From: an uncultured Prevotellaceae bacterium
GTDB taxonomy: Bacteria > Bacteroidota > Bacteroidia > Bacteroidales > Bacteroidaceae
Length of the DNA stretch: 64,000 nucleotides
Assembly: GCA_900315095.1 (NCBI GenBank)
Contig: OMXS01000011.1
Span: 1-64,000, forward strand
Reading direction: 5' to 3'
In this document: positions 33,577 through 42,664 of the stretch, in pieces
Layout: the number at the start of each line of letters is the position of its first letter
How positions within the stretch are numbered: the stretch's first letter is position 1
The notes under the pieces: model-generated
Seen by the model: the letters and a program-made list of their open reading frames with translations, nothing else
Told to the model about the DNA's origin: nothing
Databases searched by the model: none
Position numbers and translations under genes: made by a program

Positions 33577-33646
33577 TGGGGTACTCGGACTCGAACCAAG
33601 AATGACAGGACCAGAATCTGTAGTGTTACCATTACACCATACCCCA
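33577..33646 (-). tRNA. tRNA-Gln (anticodon CTG)
   Basis: 70 bases on the minus strand. The acceptor arms TGGGGTA and TACCCCA pair perfectly. The D stem is GTGT/ACAC, the anticodon loop TTCTGGT gives CTG, and the T arm is CTTGG-TTCGAGT-CCGAG. The last anticodon-stem pair is an A-C mismatch. The sequence strongly resembles known tRNA-Gln. CCA is not encoded. Confidence 0.93.
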
Positions 33647-33712
33647 ATCACAAGGCAACTCGATGACGGCATTGCCGCTTGCTCTCCCACGAGCATCATC
33701 TGAATTGCGGGT

Positions 33713-33721
33713 GCAAAGGTA
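33713..33721 (-). promoter_or_regulatory. Promoter box for tRNA-Gln
   Basis: TACCTTTGC on the minus strand, with TTTG about 18 bases upstream. The tRNA begins about 65 bases downstream. Confidence 0.65.
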
Positions 33722-33815
33722 CTTATTTTTTTTGAACTACAAACATTTTTACCCACTTTTTTCTAAAAAATCTCAAATTAATGCACTTTTTTAGTGGTTT
33801 TCCGATAATTCAGTG

Positions 33816-33824
33816 TACCTTTGC
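33816..33824 (+). promoter_or_regulatory. Promoter box for rsfS-ftsH-cdsA
   Basis: TACCTTTGC, 56 bases before the rsfS start. Confidence 0.6.
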
Positions 33825-33879
33825 ATGACTATTGTGCGCGTATGAAGATGCACTGTATTAAACACCATTAATTTTTTAG

Positions 33880-34239
33880 ATGACAAAGACAAAACAACTT
33901 GTAGAGGTTATAACCGAAGGTATTCAGGAAAAGAAAGGTCACGACATCGTGATTGTTGACATGCAAGGCATAGACGGTGCCATTTGCAACTATTTCGTGA
34001 TATGCTCTGGCAACTCGCCCACTCAGGTGGAGGCGATTATGGACTCCGTGGAGGAGCAGGCGCGCGAGAAGGCTGGCGAGAAACCCATCCGCGTGGTGGG
34101 AGAGCAGCAGGCGCAGTGGATTGCGATGGACTATGTGGATGTGATGGTGCATATCTTCCTTCCCGAGACACGCGAGTTCTACAACATAGAGAAACTATGG
34201 GAGGACGCCGGCGTGACTGTGGTGCCTAATCTTGATTAA
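33880..34239 (+). CDS. rsfS: Ribosomal silencing factor RsfS
   Basis: 119 residues of the Iojap/RsfS family, which binds ribosomal protein uL14 and blocks subunit joining under starvation. Typical features: GHDIVIVDMQGIDGAICNYFVICSG, then SPTQVEAI, GEQQAQWIAMDYVDVMVHIF and a C-terminal REFYNIEKLWEDA. First gene of a run with ftsH (57 bases later) and cdsA, an order found widely in Bacteroidales. Confidence 0.95.
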   Translation: MTKTKQLVEVITEGIQEKKGHDIVIVDMQGIDGAICNYFVICSGNSPTQVEAIMDSVEEQAREKAGEKPIRVVGEQQAQWIAMDYVDVMVHIFLPETREFYNIEKLWEDAGVTVVPNLD

Positions 34240-34296
34240 TTACGAATAGCACGAGATAGGTCGTAATTTTAAAACTTAAAACTTGTAATTCTATAT

Positions 34297-36324
34297 ATGG
34301 AACAAAACAATAATAACCGTCCTAAGATGCCTAAGTTCAACATGAGTTGGATTTACATCATGGTGTTAATTGCTCTTGTGGCTTTCTATTTCTCCGGCGG
34401 CGACTCCATCGGCGGCGGCATGAACAAGAAGGCCACCTACACCGAGTTCAAGGCTTACGTTGACAGCGGCTATGCTCAGAAGGTGGAGGTGAACAAGGGC
34501 GACAACCAACTGAAGATGTATGTCAAGGGCGAGTATATCCGCAAGATCTTCAAGTCGGGCACCGACAAGGTGGGCAAAAACCCTTACCTGGAGGTGGAAT
34601 ACGGCAGCGTGGACAAGGTGGAGGAGTTTCTCGACTCTGCACACGCCAACGGAAAGTTCAACGGCGAGATAGACTACAAGAACCAGAACGGCAACGACTT
34701 CCTGAACATCCTCATCAACTTTGCGCCATTCATCATCCTCATCGTTATATGGATATTGATTATGAGGCGCATGGGTGGCGGTGCCGGCTCGTCGGGAGTG
34801 TTCTCGGTGGGCAAGAGCAAGGCCAAAATGTATGAGAACGGAGGCGAGATAAACGTGACATTCAAGGATGTTGCGGGACAGGAAGGCGCAAAACAGGAGG
34901 TGCAGGAGATTGTGGAGTTCCTGAAGAACCCTAAAAAATATACCGACCTGGGAGGAAAGATTCCTAAGGGCGCATTGCTCGTGGGACCTCCGGGAACGGG
35001 AAAGACACTGCTTGCCAAGGCTGTTGCAGGCGAGGCGGGAGTGCCGTTCTTCTCAATGTCAGGCTCTGATTTCGTCGAGATGTTCGTGGGTGTGGGTGCC
35101 AGCCGTGTGCGCGACCTCTTCCGCCAGGCTAAGGAGAAAGCACCGTGCATCATCTTCATCGATGAGATTGACGCAGTGGGACGAGCACGCTCGAAGAATC
35201 CTGCAATGGGAGGCAACGACGAGCGTGAGAACACTCTTAACGCCCTGCTCACAGAGATGGATGGTTTCGGCACAAACAGCGGTGTGATAATACTGGCTGC
35301 TACCAACCGTGTTGATATGCTCGACTCGGCGCTGCTGCGCGCAGGACGCTTCGACCGCCAGATAAGCGTTGACCTTCCTGACCTCAATGAGCGCCGCGCG
35401 ATATTCATGGTGCATCTGAAACCTATCAAGATAGACAAGAGTCTTGACGTTGACCAGCTAGCACGCCAGACACCGGGATTCTCGGGTGCAGATATCGCCA
35501 ACGTGTGCAACGAGGCGGCTCTTATCGCTGCACGACACGACAAGAAAACCGTGGAGAAGCAGGACTTCCTGGATGCTGTAGACCGTATCATCGGAGGACT
35601 GGAGAAGAAGACAAAGGTGCTCACAGCACAGGAGAAGCGTTCCATCGCAATACACGAGGCTGGCCATGCCACCATATCATGGTTCTGCGAGCATGCCAAC
35701 CCGCTGGTGAAGGTGACCATAGTGCCGCGCGGACGTGCACTCGGTGCTGCATGGTACATGCCTGAGGAGCGACAGATAACGACCAAGGAACAGATGCTCG
35801 ACGAGATATGCGCCCTGCTGGGAGGCCGCGCTGCCGAGGAACTCTTCATAGGGCAGATTTCGACAGGTGCGATGAACGACCTCGAGCGCGTTACCAAGAC
35901 CTCTTACTCGATGATTGCATACGCGGGAATGAGCGACAAACTGCCAAACGTATGCTATTACAACAATCAGGAGTATAACTTCCAGAAGCCTTACTCTGAG
36001 ACAACAGCAAAGGTGATGGACGAGGAGGTGATGAAACTCATTGCCGAGCAATATGACCGCGCAAAGAAGATACTCACAGAGCACAAGGAAGGCCACAACC
36101 AACTGGCACAACTGCTCATCGACCGCGAGGTTATCTTCGCAGAGGATGTGGAACGCATCTTCGGCAAACGCCCATGGGCAAGCCGCTCAACGGAAATCAT
36201 GGGAGAGCAGGATAAGGAATCAGAGCCGTCAGAAGCCCCGGAAACCTCAGAATCTTCTGACTATACCGAAATATCCGATACCTCCGACTCTTCCGACAAC
36301 AACAATAACAACACTAACGAATGA
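34297..36324 (+). CDS. ftsH: ATP-dependent zinc metalloprotease FtsH
   Basis: 675 residues. Two membrane spans (about 14-32 and 143-160) flank a periplasmic domain. The AAA+ module has Walker [20 protein letters not shown] and Walker [16 protein letters not shown]. The M41 peptidase carries the zinc motif HEAGH. The C-terminal tail is low-complexity Ser/Asp/Asn. It is a hexameric inner-membrane protease that degrades membrane and regulatory proteins. Its stop overlaps the cdsA start by 4 bases. Confidence 0.96.
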   Translation: MEQNNNNRPKMPKFNMSWIYIMVLIALVAFYFSGGDSIGGGMNKKATYTEFKAYVDSGYAQKVEVNKGDNQLKMYVKGEYIRKIFKSGTDKVGKNPYLEVEYGSVDKVEEFLDSAHANGKFNGEIDYKNQNGNDFLNILINFAPFIILIVIWILIMRRMGGGAGSSGVFSVGKSKAKMYENGGEINVTFKDVAGQEGAKQEVQEIVEFLKNPKKYTDLGGKIPKGALLVGPPGTGKTLLAKAVAGEAGVPFFSMSGSDFVEMFVGVGASRVRDLFRQAKEKAPCIIFIDEIDAVGRARSKNPAMGGNDERENTLNALLTEMDGFGTNSGVIILAATNRVDMLDSALLRAGRFDRQISVDLPDLNERRAIFMVHLKPIKIDKSLDVDQLARQTPGFSGADIANVCNEAALIAARHDKKTVEKQDFLDAVDRIIGGLEKKTKVLTAQEKRSIAIHEAGHATISWFCEHANPLVKVTIVPRGRALGAAWYMPEERQITTKEQMLDEICALLGGRAAEELFIGQISTGAMNDLERVTKTSYSMIAYAGMSDKLPNVCYYNNQEYNFQKPYSETTAKVMDEEVMKLIAEQYDRAKKILTEHKEGHNQLAQLLIDREVIFAEDVERIFGKRPWASRSTEIMGEQDKESEPSEAPETSESSDYTEISDTSDSSDNNNNNTNE

Positions 36325-37175
36325 AGAATCTGATAGTAAGAGCCATCACTGGCGTGTTTTTCGTCGCTGCCATAGTGGTTAGTTTTCTTAACCCGATGGC
36401 AATGGTTTTCCTGTTTGCCATTGTGACAGGACTGACGATATGGGAGTTTACAGGACTGGTTAACGACGGCATCGAGGATGTGAGCATCAACCGCTTCATC
36501 TGCACCGTTGCGGGAGTGTATTTCTTCCTGGCCATGGCGGGATATGTCAGCGGTTTCACCAATACCAGCGCGGTGTTCGTGCCTTACCTGCTCACCATTA
36601 TCTATCTCTTCATCAGCGAACTGTACCTGCGTGCTGAGAATCCCATAAACAACTGGGCTTACTCAATGCTCTCGCAGATGTACATCGCACTACCCTTCTC
36701 CACCATCAACGCTCTTGCGTTTATGCAGCAAGGAGACGGTACTGTGGCGTTCACATCCATTCTGCCACTGAGTGTTTTCATCTTCCTGTGGGTTAGCGAC
36801 ACTGGCGCTTACTGCTGCGGCTCGCTGCTCGGAAAGCACAAACTATTCCCGCGCGTGTCTCCAGGCAAGAGCTGGGAAGGCAGCATCGGAGGCGGCATCT
36901 TTGTTTTCATCGCTGCTGCGCTGGTGTGGTATCTCACTGGCGGCAACGGCGAAGGCAGCGTGCTTTCGCTTCCAGCATGGCTTGGTTTAGGACTTGTAGT
37001 TGTTGTGTTCGGCACATGGGGCGACCTCGTAGAGAGTCTTTTCAAGCGCCACCTCGGCATCAAGGACAGCGGTAACATCCTTCCTGGTCACGGTGGAATG
37101 CTCGACCGCTTCGACTCTTCGCTGATGGCATTCCCTGCATCCCTCGTTTACATTCTTTCGCTAAACATATACTGA
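36321..37175 (+). CDS. cdsA: Phosphatidate cytidylyltransferase
   Basis: Makes CDP-diacylglycerol from phosphatidate and CTP in the inner membrane, the branch point for phospholipids. 284 residues with about eight spans. The family signature is clear: SDTGAYCCGSLLGKHKLFPR, SPGKSWEGSIGG, and the C-terminal GDLVESLFKRHLGIKDSG ... PGHGGMLDRFDS. Its ATG overlaps the ftsH stop. After its stop the strand is quiet, with word arrays and a hairpin before the convergent DUF6935 gene. Confidence 0.95.
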   Translation: MKNLIVRAITGVFFVAAIVVSFLNPMAMVFLFAIVTGLTIWEFTGLVNDGIEDVSINRFICTVAGVYFFLAMAGYVSGFTNTSAVFVPYLLTIIYLFISELYLRAENPINNWAYSMLSQMYIALPFSTINALAFMQQGDGTVAFTSILPLSVFIFLWVSDTGAYCCGSLLGKHKLFPRVSPGKSWEGSIGGGIFVFIAAALVWYLTGGNGEGSVLSLPAWLGLGLVVVVFGTWGDLVESLFKRHLGIKDSGNILPGHGGMLDRFDSSLMAFPASLVYILSLNIY

Positions 37176-37184
37176 TTACGAATC

Positions 37185-37285
37185 AAAAATTACGAATGTT
37201 AAGTTGTTCTCGCTTCGCTGCGATTAAGAATAATTCTAAATTCTCAATTGCCGAAGCCAACAATTCAACATTCGTAATTCTAATT
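37185..37285. repeat. Inverted word-array pair (ATTACGAATGTT ... AACATTCGTAAT)
   Basis: ATTACGAATGTTAAGTTG on the left is nearly complementary to CAACAATTCAACATTCGTAAT on the right, enclosing a stretch with CTCGCTTCGCTGCG. The layout is the same as the larger paired arrays. Confidence 0.6.
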
Positions 37286-37292
37286 TTATAAC

Positions 37293-37328
37293 TTACGAAG
37301 GTTGCCACTCATAAGTCAACCTTCGTAA
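37293..37328. terminator. 12-bp hairpin between convergent genes
   Basis: TTACGAAGGTTG (37293-37304) and CAACCTTCGTAA (37317-37328) pair perfectly around 12 bases. It lies between cdsA and the DUF6935 gene and could end both transcripts; there is no strong T-run. Confidence 0.55.
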
Positions 37329-37340
37329 TTCTGAATTCCC

Positions 37341-37862
37341 CTACGCCCACGGATCTTCTGAAACAGGAACACGGATATCGGCAAGGAATCCGAACTGCGT
37401 CACAAACCACTGGCCCGTACTAGGCTTCTTGCGAAGGCTGATAGGACGCGCATTGTCTGCACCACCCGACTTAATATATAATGTAGCGAGAGTCTCCACA
37501 TAAGAATGGGGATTGCTTGTCACGGTGATAGTGAAGGGTGCCGATGGTTTGTAACCATTCTGCGGTGTTGCGCCAGCGAAGAAAGAACGTGGCTTGTATG
37601 TCTTGCCTCCAAGACGGTCGCGAAGGAACTGAACATCCATAGTGCTCAGCGGACTCGGGCCTTTGAGGAAGTTTATCATCTCCAGCGAGTCCTCGATGTT
37701 CTCCTCATAGCGGCACAACGCAGCAACGACAAGCGCAGCAGCCTCATACTCGTCGGTAAGCGCTGCCTGTGGCATCGCCTTCAACTCTTCAATGTTTTTT
37801 GGCAGTGTCGTGAATGTGATGGTCTTCGACTTGTTGCCATTAAGAAAATCTAAAAATCCCAT
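37341..37862 (-). CDS. DUF6935-like protein
   Basis: 173 residues, cytoplasmic, no signal peptide. Beginning MGFLDFLNG with LPKNIEELKAMP, AALVVAALCRYEEN, EMINFLKGPSPLS, then PRSFFAGATPQNGY and an ending SEDPWA. This matches a Bacteroidales family that I know as DUF6935; the function is not known. It follows lpxB on the minus strand after 61 bases and may be its last operon partner. Confidence 0.7.
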   Translation of the reverse strand: MGFLDFLNGNKSKTITFTTLPKNIEELKAMPQAALTDEYEAAALVVAALCRYEENIEDSLEMINFLKGPSPLSTMDVQFLRDRLGGKTYKPRSFFAGATPQNGYKPSAPFTITVTSNPHSYVETLATLYIKSGGADNARPISLRKKPSTGQWFVTQFGFLADIRVPVSEDPWA

Positions 37863-37923
37863 GATTCAATGTTTTTAGTTTAGTGTTTAGTATTAAGTGA
37901 TTATTGTTTAAGATAAGTCATTG

Positions 37924-39066
37924 TTATTCTTTACGCAGCAGCGAGAGCATTATGCGGGCTGCCTCGTCGGGCGCATTGTTATGACCAAGAATATTAGCCA
38001 TGCGCTCATAACCGCTGAGCATTTTCTCTCGGCCATCTCCTCCGGGGAGTATCGAACTGAGATTTGAGCGCAGGTTCTCCTTAGTGAAGGTGTTTGCAAC
38101 CAGTTCTGGCACCACCTCTTCATTGGCGATGAGGTTGACAAGCGAGATATACGGCACCTTGATAACCTTCTTGCGCATATAACCGATAAACGCTGGCAAT
38201 GGGGTCTCGTAACACACCACCTGAGGCACACGGAAGAGCGCTGTCTCGAGTGTTGCCGTGCCACTAGTAACTAATGCCGCAGTTGAGTTCATTAAAAGTG
38301 CGAACGTCTCATTTTCCACTATTCGCACAGGGTAGTCGCTAATAAAATCATCGTAATAGCGACGGTCAATGCCAGGAGCACCTGCCAGCACCAGTTGATA
38401 GTCGCGAGAATTCTCATCGGCAGCACTCAACATAGTGGGGAGATTGTCCTTAATCTCCTGCTTGCGACTTCCTGCCAACAAGGCGATTATTGGGCGTTCG
38501 TCAAGATTGTGACGCTCGCGGAACTGCTCTGGCGTTTCCTCGTAGTTGTTGCGGAAATCCTCCACCTCGGTGGCTGTGGGATTGCCCACGTAATGTATAG
38601 GATAGTTGTGCTTATTCTCGTAAAAGTCCTTCTCAAAAGGCAAGATGGAGAACATCTCGTCTACATCGCGCTTGATATTCTTGATGCGATACTCCTTCCA
38701 CGCCCATATCTTTGGCGAGATATAGTAGTAAACAGGTATGTCCGAATGACGGTGAACATACTTGGCAATATCGAGGTTGAACCCTGGATAATCTACAAGA
38801 ATCAAGGCATCGGGATTCCATCTGAGCACGTCGCGCTTGCACATCTTCATGTTCTTCGAGATAGTGCGCAGGTGCAGCAGCACAGGGATGAACCCCATAT
38901 AGGCAAGGTCGCGATAATGACGCACGCGTGTACCGCCCACTCCCGTCATCAGGTCGCCGCCAAAGAAACGGAAGTCAGCATCAGGGTCACGATCGCTGAG
39001 CGCCTGCATCAGATGGGATGCATGCAGGTCGCCACTTGCTTCGCCTACGATAATATAGTATTTCAT
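37924..39066 (-). CDS. lpxB: Lipid-A-disaccharide synthase
   Basis: A GT19 glycosyltransferase that joins lipid X to UDP-diacylglucosamine in lipid A synthesis at the inner membrane. 380 residues with VGEASGDLHASHLM at the start, FFGGDLMTGVGG, YISPKIWAWKEYRIKNIKR, LAGSRKQEI and the late SGTATLETALFRVPQVVCYE. The order surE, lpxB on the minus strand is typical for the phylum; 34 bases separate them. Confidence 0.96.
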   Translation of the reverse strand: MKYYIIVGEASGDLHASHLMQALSDRDPDADFRFFGGDLMTGVGGTRVRHYRDLAYMGFIPVLLHLRTISKNMKMCKRDVLRWNPDALILVDYPGFNLDIAKYVHRHSDIPVYYYISPKIWAWKEYRIKNIKRDVDEMFSILPFEKDFYENKHNYPIHYVGNPTATEVEDFRNNYEETPEQFRERHNLDERPIIALLAGSRKQEIKDNLPTMLSAADENSRDYQLVLAGAPGIDRRYYDDFISDYPVRIVENETFALLMNSTAALVTSGTATLETALFRVPQVVCYETPLPAFIGYMRKKVIKVPYISLVNLIANEEVVPELVANTFTKENLRSNLSSILPGGDGREKMLSGYERMANILGHNNAPDEAARIMLSLLRKE

Positions 39067-39100
39067 GGTTTAGGAGTATAAGAGTATTAGGTTTGGAGTT

Positions 39101-39874
39101 CTATTCAGGGAATTGCCACGACTTCATTTGCTCTATCATGGGATAGTTGGTAACATCTATCTGCGTGGGGGTTATTGCCACATAGCCATGCTGCAACGCC
39201 CAGTTGTCGGTGTCCTCCGCCGCGGGCTCGTCATTGGTGTAACTGCCCACCATCCAGTAATAGTCATAACCACGCGGATGAGCGCAGCGAACGGTCTCGT
39301 TTCCCCACGTCCCTTTGGCCATTCGACACACCTTTACACCACTATATTTCTCCACTACAGGGAAGTTGATGTTCAGGCAAACACCAAGTGGCAATCCCTC
39401 TTTCAGCACGCGCTGGGTGACATATCTCACAATGGGAGTCATCAACGAGAAGTCGGCATCGGGGTTATGGTCGCACAGCGAGAACGCCACAGAGGGGATA
39501 TATTTCATGCATCCTTCAAAGGTAACGCCCATAGTGCCCGAATAATGGACATTCACCGAAGCATTGTCTCCATGGTTGATGCCGCCTATTATCATGTCGG
39601 GACGGCGTGTGAGTATATTGTCAAGCGCCATCTTAACGCAGTCGACAGGAGTGCCGTTGCATGACCACACCTGCAGTCCCTCCTCTTCATGCTGTTTCTC
39701 CAAGACAAGCGGTAGTGTTGCCGAGAAGGCACAGGAGTACCCAGAGCGCGCAGAATCAGGCGCACATACAAGGATGTCGGCAAAGTCGCGAATCATATCT
39801 ATGAGGCTTGCCAAACCCTTTGAACTGTAGCCGTCATCATTCGAAATAAGTATTAACGGTCTGTTATTTTTCAT
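39101..39874 (-). CDS. surE: 5'/3'-nucleotidase SurE
   Basis: A metal-dependent nucleoside monophosphate phosphatase. The start is placed at ATG 39872-39874 (MKNNRPLILISNDDGYSSKG), which puts the DD metal motif near residue 13 as in the family and lies after the promoter box; the frame is open further upstream. Other motifs are APDSARSGYSCAFS, SGINHG-type GGINHGDNASVNVHYSGTMG, and a C-terminal AITPTQIDVT. About 257 residues. Confidence 0.95.
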   Translation of the reverse strand: MKNNRPLILISNDDGYSSKGLASLIDMIRDFADILVCAPDSARSGYSCAFSATLPLVLEKQHEEEGLQVWSCNGTPVDCVKMALDNILTRRPDMIIGGINHGDNASVNVHYSGTMGVTFEGCMKYIPSVAFSLCDHNPDADFSLMTPIVRYVTQRVLKEGLPLGVCLNINFPVVEKYSGVKVCRMAKGTWGNETVRCAHPRGYDYYWMVGSYTNDEPAAEDTDNWALQHGYVAITPTQIDVTNYPMIEQMKSWQFPE

Positions 39875-39894
39875 AAAAAACTTAATCTTTCGGT

Positions 39895-39944
39895 GCAAAA
39901 GTAGTAAAAAATCGCCATTTTTCAAATTATTTATGTAACTTTGC
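39895..39944. promoter_or_regulatory. Divergent promoters of surE and parA
   Basis: TACTTTTGC on the minus strand at 39895-39903 drives surE-lpxB, and TAACTTTGC on the plus strand at 39936-39944 drives parA. The boxes are 32 bases apart. Confidence 0.6.
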
Positions 39945-40059
39945 AAGATAATTTAGGACTTTATGTTCCTAAATGGTCGAAAAAGACTGTATTACGTAGG
40001 GATAAATGGCTCATGGTATGCAAATACCAAAGGGCAAAGTAACAAAGAACAAGAAAGAA

Positions 40060-40824
40060 ATGGGAAAAATCATTGCATTAGCCAACCAGAAAGGTGGCGT
40101 GGGCAAGACTACAACGAGCATTAACCTGGCAGCATCGCTTGCCACACTTGAGAAGAAGGTGCTTATCGTTGACGCGGACCCTCAGGCGAACGCGTCAAGC
40201 GGATTAGGCGTCGACCTCAACGAGGTGGAATGCTCACTATACGAATGTATCATCGACGGAGCAGATGTTCGCGACGCGATGTACACCACAGATATTGAGA
40301 CTCTGGACATCATCCCAAGTCATATAGACCTCGTGGGAGCAGAGATTGAGATGCTCAACCTTCAGCAACGAGAGCGTGTGATAAAGAAAATCCTTGACCC
40401 GATAAAGGACGAGTACGACTATATTCTTATCGACTGCTCGCCGTCACTGGGACTTATCACGGTGAATGCCCTTACGGCTGCCGACTCGGTGATAATACCT
40501 GTGCAGTGCGAGTATTTCGCTTTGGAAGGCATCAGCAAACTCCTTAACACAATAAGGATTATCAAGAGCAAACTGAACCCGCAACTCGAGATTGAGGGAT
40601 TCCTGCTCACGATGTACGACAGTCGTCTGCGTCTGGCACGCCAGATATACGACGAGGTGAAACGCCACTTCCAGGAACTGGTATTTAAAACGGTCATCCA
40701 GCGCAACGTGAAGTTGTCTGAGGCTCCCAGTCATGGTCTTCCTGTAATTCTTTACGATGCTGAATCGACGGGAACAAAGAACCATCTGGCACTGGCAAAG
40801 GAGATTATCAATAAGAACAAATAA
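40060..40824 (+). CDS. parA: Chromosome-partitioning ATPase ParA/Soj
   Basis: 254 residues from ATG 40060 (MGKIIALANQKGGVGKTT), the usual family start. The frame extends 18 codons upstream to another ATG, which is less likely. Deviant Walker A KGGVGKTT, Walker A' DADPQANASSG and DCSPSLGL are present. It forms dynamic gradients with ParB to segregate origins. parB follows after 82 bases that contain a TGTTGGGTGACAGG word pair. Confidence 0.95.
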   Translation: MGKIIALANQKGGVGKTTTSINLAASLATLEKKVLIVDADPQANASSGLGVDLNEVECSLYECIIDGADVRDAMYTTDIETLDIIPSHIDLVGAEIEMLNLQQRERVIKKILDPIKDEYDYILIDCSPSLGLITVNALTAADSVIIPVQCEYFALEGISKLLNTIRIIKSKLNPQLEIEGFLLTMYDSRLRLARQIYDEVKRHFQELVFKTVIQRNVKLSEAPSHGLPVILYDAESTGTKNHLALAKEIINKNK

Positions 40825-40828
40825 AGAT

Positions 40829-40870
40829 GTTGGGTGACAGGTGTTGGGTGACGGTTATCGCCCAAGCCAT
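40829..40870 (+). repeat. Short word array between parA and parB
   Basis: TGTTGGGTGACAGG followed by TGTTGGGTGACGG, a tandem pair of the kind seen in other gaps; a related phrase lies at 27352-27370. Confidence 0.5.
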
Positions 40871-40906
40871 GTTTTTCGCCCAACAAAAAGCATATAATAA
40901 TAGAAA

Positions 40907-41806
40907 ATGGCAGTTAGAAAGAAATATGGCGCATCAAGCCACAACGCGCTTGGCAGAGGACTCGATGCACTGATCTCTACCGACGAGGTGAAAACTCAGG
41001 GATCGTCAACGATAAACGAGATTCCTATATCACAAATTGAGGCTAACCCCAACCAGCCGCGCCGCGATTTCGACCAGGAGGCGCTGCAGGAACTGGCGCA
41101 AAGCATCAAGGAGATAGGTATCGTGAGCCCTATCACGCTGAGACAGATAAGCGAAAACCGCTTCCAGATAATAGCAGGCGAGCGCCGCTGGAGAGCCTCG
41201 CAAATAGTTGGCTTGCAGGCAATTCCAGCATACATACGCACCACCAACGACGAGAATGTCATGGAAATGGCTCTCGTGGAGAACATTCAGCGCGAGGACT
41301 TGAACGCCATCGAGATAGCGCTGGCATACCAGCACCTGCTGGAGAACACCGGAATGACACAGGAGAAAGTGGCGGAGCGCGTGGGCAAGAGCCGCACGGC
41401 AGTCACCAACCACCTGCGTCTGCTGAAACTACCTGCACAAGTGCAGATGGCGCTTCAGAAGAAAGAGATAGACATGGGGCACGCCCGCGCATTGCTCGCC
41501 ATCGACAGTCCGTCGCAGCAATTGCGCGTGTTCCGCGACATACAGAAGAACGGTTACTCGGTGAGACAGGTGGAAACGCTCGTCAAGAAGATTAACGAGG
41601 GCGAGGAAGACGGTGAGAAACGTCCTGTGAAAAAGCAGCCCGCTATGCCCAAGGGTATTGCTTCGCTCCGAGACAAACTGTCGGAGATGTTCAGCAGCAA
41701 GGTGGAAATGACATGCTCTGCCAAAGGAAAAGGCAAGATTACCATACCTTTCGGCAACGAGAAAGAACTGGAACGCATCATGGGTGTGTTCGAGAAACTG
41801 AAATAG
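40907..41806 (+). CDS. parB: Chromosome-partitioning protein ParB/Spo0J
   Basis: 299 residues. The N-terminal CTP-binding ParB fold has ISQIEANPNQPRRDFD and the catalytic-type GERRWRAS box. The central helix-turn-helix (MTQEKVAERVGKSRTAVTNHLRLL) binds parS. A C-terminal dimer domain follows a basic linker. No parS-like palindrome was noticed in the window, though a mismatch-tolerant search would be needed. It is followed 9 bases later by the DUF5683 gene. Confidence 0.95.
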   Translation: MAVRKKYGASSHNALGRGLDALISTDEVKTQGSSTINEIPISQIEANPNQPRRDFDQEALQELAQSIKEIGIVSPITLRQISENRFQIIAGERRWRASQIVGLQAIPAYIRTTNDENVMEMALVENIQREDLNAIEIALAYQHLLENTGMTQEKVAERVGKSRTAVTNHLRLLKLPAQVQMALQKKEIDMGHARALLAIDSPSQQLRVFRDIQKNGYSVRQVETLVKKINEGEEDGEKRPVKKQPAMPKGIASLRDKLSEMFSSKVEMTCSAKGKGKITIPFGNEKELERIMGVFEKLK

Positions 41807-41815
41807 AAAACGGTC

Positions 41816-42586
41816 GTGAGAATACTGCTGAACCATATAACAAGGATTGTGGCAGTGGCATTCGTTGCCATTGCGGGATTCGCCATCGATGCCAAAGCAC
41901 AGGTGGAGACCGACAGCACGTTCATCTTCAACTACAATCCAGAATGGAATGCTTCCGACGCTAATGTCGATCCTAACATCGACATCATAGACTTCGACTC
42001 CACAGATGTGGAAGAAAAGACACCACTTGCAGCAGACAGGCGCAACCACAAAAATAAACGCGAGAAAAGAGACTGGAGCACTTGGCGCCCAGACACGAAA
42101 AAAGCCTTGTGGCTCGCCATCGTTCTGCCTGGTGCAGGCCAGATATACAACCGCAAATACTGGAAACTGCCAATAGTATATGGAGGTTTCATTGGCTGTA
42201 TCTACGCCATGCGCTGGAACAACATGATGTATAACGACTACTCGCAGGCATATATCGACATCATGGACAACGACCCTCAGACGCAGAGCTACAACCAGTT
42301 CCTGCACCTCGGGGCGCAAATAACCGAAAGCAACAAGACGAGATACCAAGACCTGTTCAGACGCAGGAAGGACTACTACCGCCGCTATCGCGACCTGAGT
42401 TTCTTCATCCTTATAGGTGTCTACGCGCTCTCGGTAATCGATGCATATGTCGATGCCTCGCTGTCCGACTTTGATATCTCGCCCGACCTTAGCATGAGGA
42501 TAGAGCCAGCGGTGATAAACAGCGGAATATATCAAAATCCGTTGAAGTCGGCAGCGATAGGACTCAACTGCTCGCTCACGTTCTGA
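41816..42586 (+). CDS. DUF5683 membrane protein
   Basis: 256 residues starting at a GTG (41816-41818), 9 bases after parB. A signal-like segment ends near DAKAQ. A variable acidic region then leads to the core PDTKKALWLAIVLPGAGQIYNRKYWKLPIVYGGF, with hydrophobic spans and a C-terminal NPLKSAAIGLNCSLTF. This matches DUF5683, a Bacteroidetes envelope family of unknown role that often follows parB. It is probably in one operon with parAB. Confidence 0.85.
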   Translation: MRILLNHITRIVAVAFVAIAGFAIDAKAQVETDSTFIFNYNPEWNASDANVDPNIDIIDFDSTDVEEKTPLAADRRNHKNKREKRDWSTWRPDTKKALWLAIVLPGAGQIYNRKYWKLPIVYGGFIGCIYAMRWNNMMYNDYSQAYIDIMDNDPQTQSYNQFLHLGAQITESNKTRYQDLFRRRKDYYRRYRDLSFFILIGVYALSVIDAYVDASLSDFDISPDLSMRIEPAVINSGIYQNPLKSAAIGLNCSLTF

Positions 42587-42664
42587 CAAATCACATCATG
42601 CCTTTTCATAGGCACGATATTAACCCTTTGATAAAAGAAGAAAACAATAATACAAACGACAGAT